Origin: Sulfurimonas autotrophica DSM 16294
Lineage (GTDB): Bacteria; Campylobacterota; Campylobacteria; Campylobacterales; Sulfurimonadaceae
Length of the DNA: 64,000 bases
Reading direction: 5' to 3'
Assembly: GCF_000147355.1 (NCBI RefSeq)
Contig: NC_014506.1
Span: 186,001 to 250,000, forward strand
In this document: piece by piece, positions 62,607 to 64,000 of the stretch
Numbering within the stretch: position 1 is the first letter of the stretch
How the letters are laid out: each line of letters starts with the position of its first letter
The notes under the pieces: generated by a model
Told to the model about the DNA's origin: nothing
Seen by the model: only the letters and a program-made list of their open reading frames with translations
The model's database searches: none
Translations under genes and position numbers: made by a program

Positions 62607-62988
62607 GGTTCTGGTATCACTTCTTATTCTTTTTATGGTAGTTGCGACTTCCGTAACAACCATTAAACATCTTAATTTAGTACAAACTCAGCAAGTTCGG
62701 TATGAAGATGTTTACAGAGCAATTATAAATATCAAAGATTATATCGATGCGGATATCTGCCAAAAAAAAAGAGTGATGAGCGGAACGCTTAACGATTTTG
62801 AGTACAAGGCAGAGTGTCGCCAGGAAATTGAGAAAAGAAAGTATGTAAAAGCAATGGACCTAGGTGATCCGGAAGGTAACATTGATAATGTTGTGGCAAT
62901 ACTTTCCAAAGTTGTCATCACACTAAAAAAAAATAACTTTAAAAAAGAGTACAGCTACCAAAAACTAACAACAAAGAAAGTGTTTTGA
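62581..62988 (+). CDS. Minor pseudopilin, GspI-like
   Basis: 135 residues from TTG 62581 (GGAG 9 bases upstream). With this start the leader is M-R-T-A and mature residues M-I-T-I-E place Glu at 5, as prepilin peptidase requires. A start at ATG 62593 would leave no leader. A hydrophobic helix (V-L-V-S-L-L-I-L-F-M-V-V) and a short globular part with two cysteines follow. Overlaps the gspJ-like gene by 4 bases. Confidence 0.82.
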   Translation: MRTAMITIEVLVSLLILFMVVATSVTTIKHLNLVQTQQVRYEDVYRAIINIKDYIDADICQKKRVMSGTLNDFEYKAECRQEIEKRKYVKAMDLGDPEGNIDNVVAILSKVVITLKKNNFKKEYSYQKLTTKKVF

Positions 62989-63605
62989 AAAAAGCTTTTA
63001 CTTTAGTAGAGATGCTTGTTGCCATTGTCCTGATAACACTTCTCATTGGAGTGGCTATTTTTTCATTTAGGATGCAGCTTTTAACAATTCATAAAACAAA
63101 AACAGAGGCCATCAATGATGTTTTAAAATACAATCAAATCAAATCTGCACTTGAGTCAATTAAGTATTATGTAGTACAAGAATATGACATGCTACATCAG
63201 CCTATAAGGAAATTAGATTATTTTTTTAGTGCAGATGAAACACATGCGCTTTTTATGACAAACAACCCTGTATATACTGACAAAGTTTCCCTTGTTGAAC
63301 TCTCTTGTCTCAATCATTCCCTGATCTATAAAGAAGAACTCCTTTATGGTAACATGGATTACCTGCAACCCTCTTTTAGTCTAAAAAATACGCATAAACT
63401 AAAAATTTATAATGACTTGGACAAATGCGAATTTTATTATATCAACAACCAAGGAGCTTTGGTACGCCAAATAGCAAAGGAAATACCAAAAGAGATTTAT
63501 CTAAAAATTAAAAAAGATGAAAAAGACATAAGCGTCTATTCTAAAATAGAAGAGGATGATAATCAAACAGCAGCAAGGACCTACAATGCCATATATGAAG
63601 AGTAG
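62985..63605 (+). CDS. Minor pseudopilin, GspJ-like
   Basis: 206 residues, TTG start at 62985 in the overlap TTGA. Leader M-K-K-A, then F-T-L-V-E-M-L-V-A-I-V-L with Glu5. The globular part (30-206) is beta-rich with two cysteines (S-C-L-N-H and K-C-E-F) in the J position of the cluster. No close similarity to a known GspJ seen beyond the N-terminus. Confidence 0.82.
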   Translation: MKKAFTLVEMLVAIVLITLLIGVAIFSFRMQLLTIHKTKTEAINDVLKYNQIKSALESIKYYVVQEYDMLHQPIRKLDYFFSADETHALFMTNNPVYTDKVSLVELSCLNHSLIYKEELLYGNMDYLQPSFSLKNTHKLKIYNDLDKCEFYYINNQGALVRQIAKEIPKEIYLKIKKDEKDISVYSKIEEDDNQTAARTYNAIYEE

Positions 63606-64000
63606 AGAAGGGTTTGCGCTCTCTATCGTTATGTGGATTGTTGCTGCACTGCTTTTAGGTATTGTGTTGATTTTAAGTCTTTCAAAAGACAGCCTGACGC
63701 TTACAAAAGGTGTTCAAAATAAACTAGCAGCACGGCTTATGGCACAAAGTTATCTTGATGTTTTAAAATATTATGTCCTTACTGCTGATTTTGATAGTAT
63801 GAAACTCATAAACGATGTTCAGAGTTTGTCATATAAACTTCCAAAACAAATAATGTTGGATGGTAGAGAATATAATGCTACTAAAAATTTAACATTTTCT
63901 ATGCAGGATGCATCTTCTATGCTAAATATTTCATACCCTAATGCGCAGATGATAGCAGCTTTAGCAAGCGCAGATAATCAAGAACTTTACTATACTATCC
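63595..64000 (+). CDS. GspK-like pseudopilin, partial
   Basis: Begins M-K-S-R-E-G-F-A-L-S-I-V-M-W-I-V-A-A at ATG 63595 (an earlier ATG at 63586 is possible). The G-F-A-L-S pattern without Glu5 is usual for GspK, the tip pseudopilin. 135 codons are present before the window edge. It overlaps the end of the J-like gene. Confidence 0.82.
   Translation, partial: MKSREGFALSIVMWIVAALLLGIVLILSLSKDSLTLTKGVQNKLAARLMAQSYLDVLKYYVLTADFDSMKLINDVQSLSYKLPKQIMLDGREYNATKNLTFSMQDASSMLNISYPNAQMIAALASADNQELYYTI

Noticed and set aside
59069-64000. Type IV pilus operon rather than type II secretion
   Set aside because: Gene order G-E-F-H-I-J-K, a GspG-type calcium-site ending and no pilT or pilC-type neighbours favour a Gsp-type system.

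Overview
The window looks like chromosome from a Campylobacterota (epsilonproteobacterial) member, most like Sulfurimonas or a close relative. This is judged from protein character and gene order, not from a database search. Supporting signs are the AT-rich sequence, an S10-spc ribosomal operon without rpmD (L30), a short MqnA of the futalosine menaquinone pathway, and promoters that often show only a clear -10 TATAAT. NnrS, selD/mnmH, an anaerobic NrdD/NrdG pair and a Gsp-type pseudopilin cluster also fit. Layout: positions 1-2803 are the end of a plasmid-derived integrated element. It holds a small excisionase-like HTH gene, a divergent operator region with tandem repeats, an unknown HTH-like gene, and a ColE2-type Rep/primase gene. 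The rep leader carries dense, mutually competing inverted repeats, and the element abuts the 3' end of tRNA-Leu. Positions 2804-3339 are a five-tRNA cluster (Pro, His, Arg-UCG, Arg-UCU, Leu-UAG), all on the minus strand. Positions 3487-19416 are housekeeping and signalling genes: an SNF-type sodium symporter, thiG, nnrD/E, kdsD, an rRNA pseudouridine synthase, rarA, a STAS / chemoreceptor / PP2C-HATPase module, maeB, mqnA, and a moaD-moaE-moeA molybdopterin set. Positions 19420-23456 hold a truncated galE relic, a PepSY-type membrane protein with a TonB-dependent receptor, and decayed sequence. Positions 23457-25107 carry rnhB and an ATPase. Positions 25249-35896 are the S10-spc operon from rpsJ to infA; it ends there with a terminator, without rpmJ-rpsM-rpsK-rpsD-rpoA-rplQ. 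Positions 35924-45433 are mostly minus-strand: a chorismate mutase/PchB-like protein, CvfB, NnrS, a spore-photoproduct-lyase-like radical SAM protein, three Hsp20 proteins (one with a signal peptide), a Crp-family regulator, mnmH, selD and a nitroreductase. Positions 45526-51000 are a zinc-finger protein, a PAS histidine kinase with an OmpR-type regulator, a small secreted peptide, and an anaerobic ribonucleotide reductase whose glycyl-radical domain lies on its own 49-residue ORF. Positions 51217-59018 join dTDP-rhamnose synthesis (rmlACDB) to sulfate activation (cysD, cysN, a DUF2061-APS kinase fusion, cysC, cysQ) with overlapping or nearly abutting genes. Positions 59069-64000 are a pseudopilin export cluster in the order G-E-F-H-I-J-K, the last gene cut by the window edge. 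The most unusual items are the split NrdD, the two-state inverted repeats in the rep leader with a stop/start overlap at rep, the exported Hsp20, the rhamnose-sulfation linkage with tandem CysC-like proteins, the chemoreceptor sandwiched between STAS and phosphatase/kinase genes, and several promoters placed so close to ATG that leaderless mRNAs are expected.
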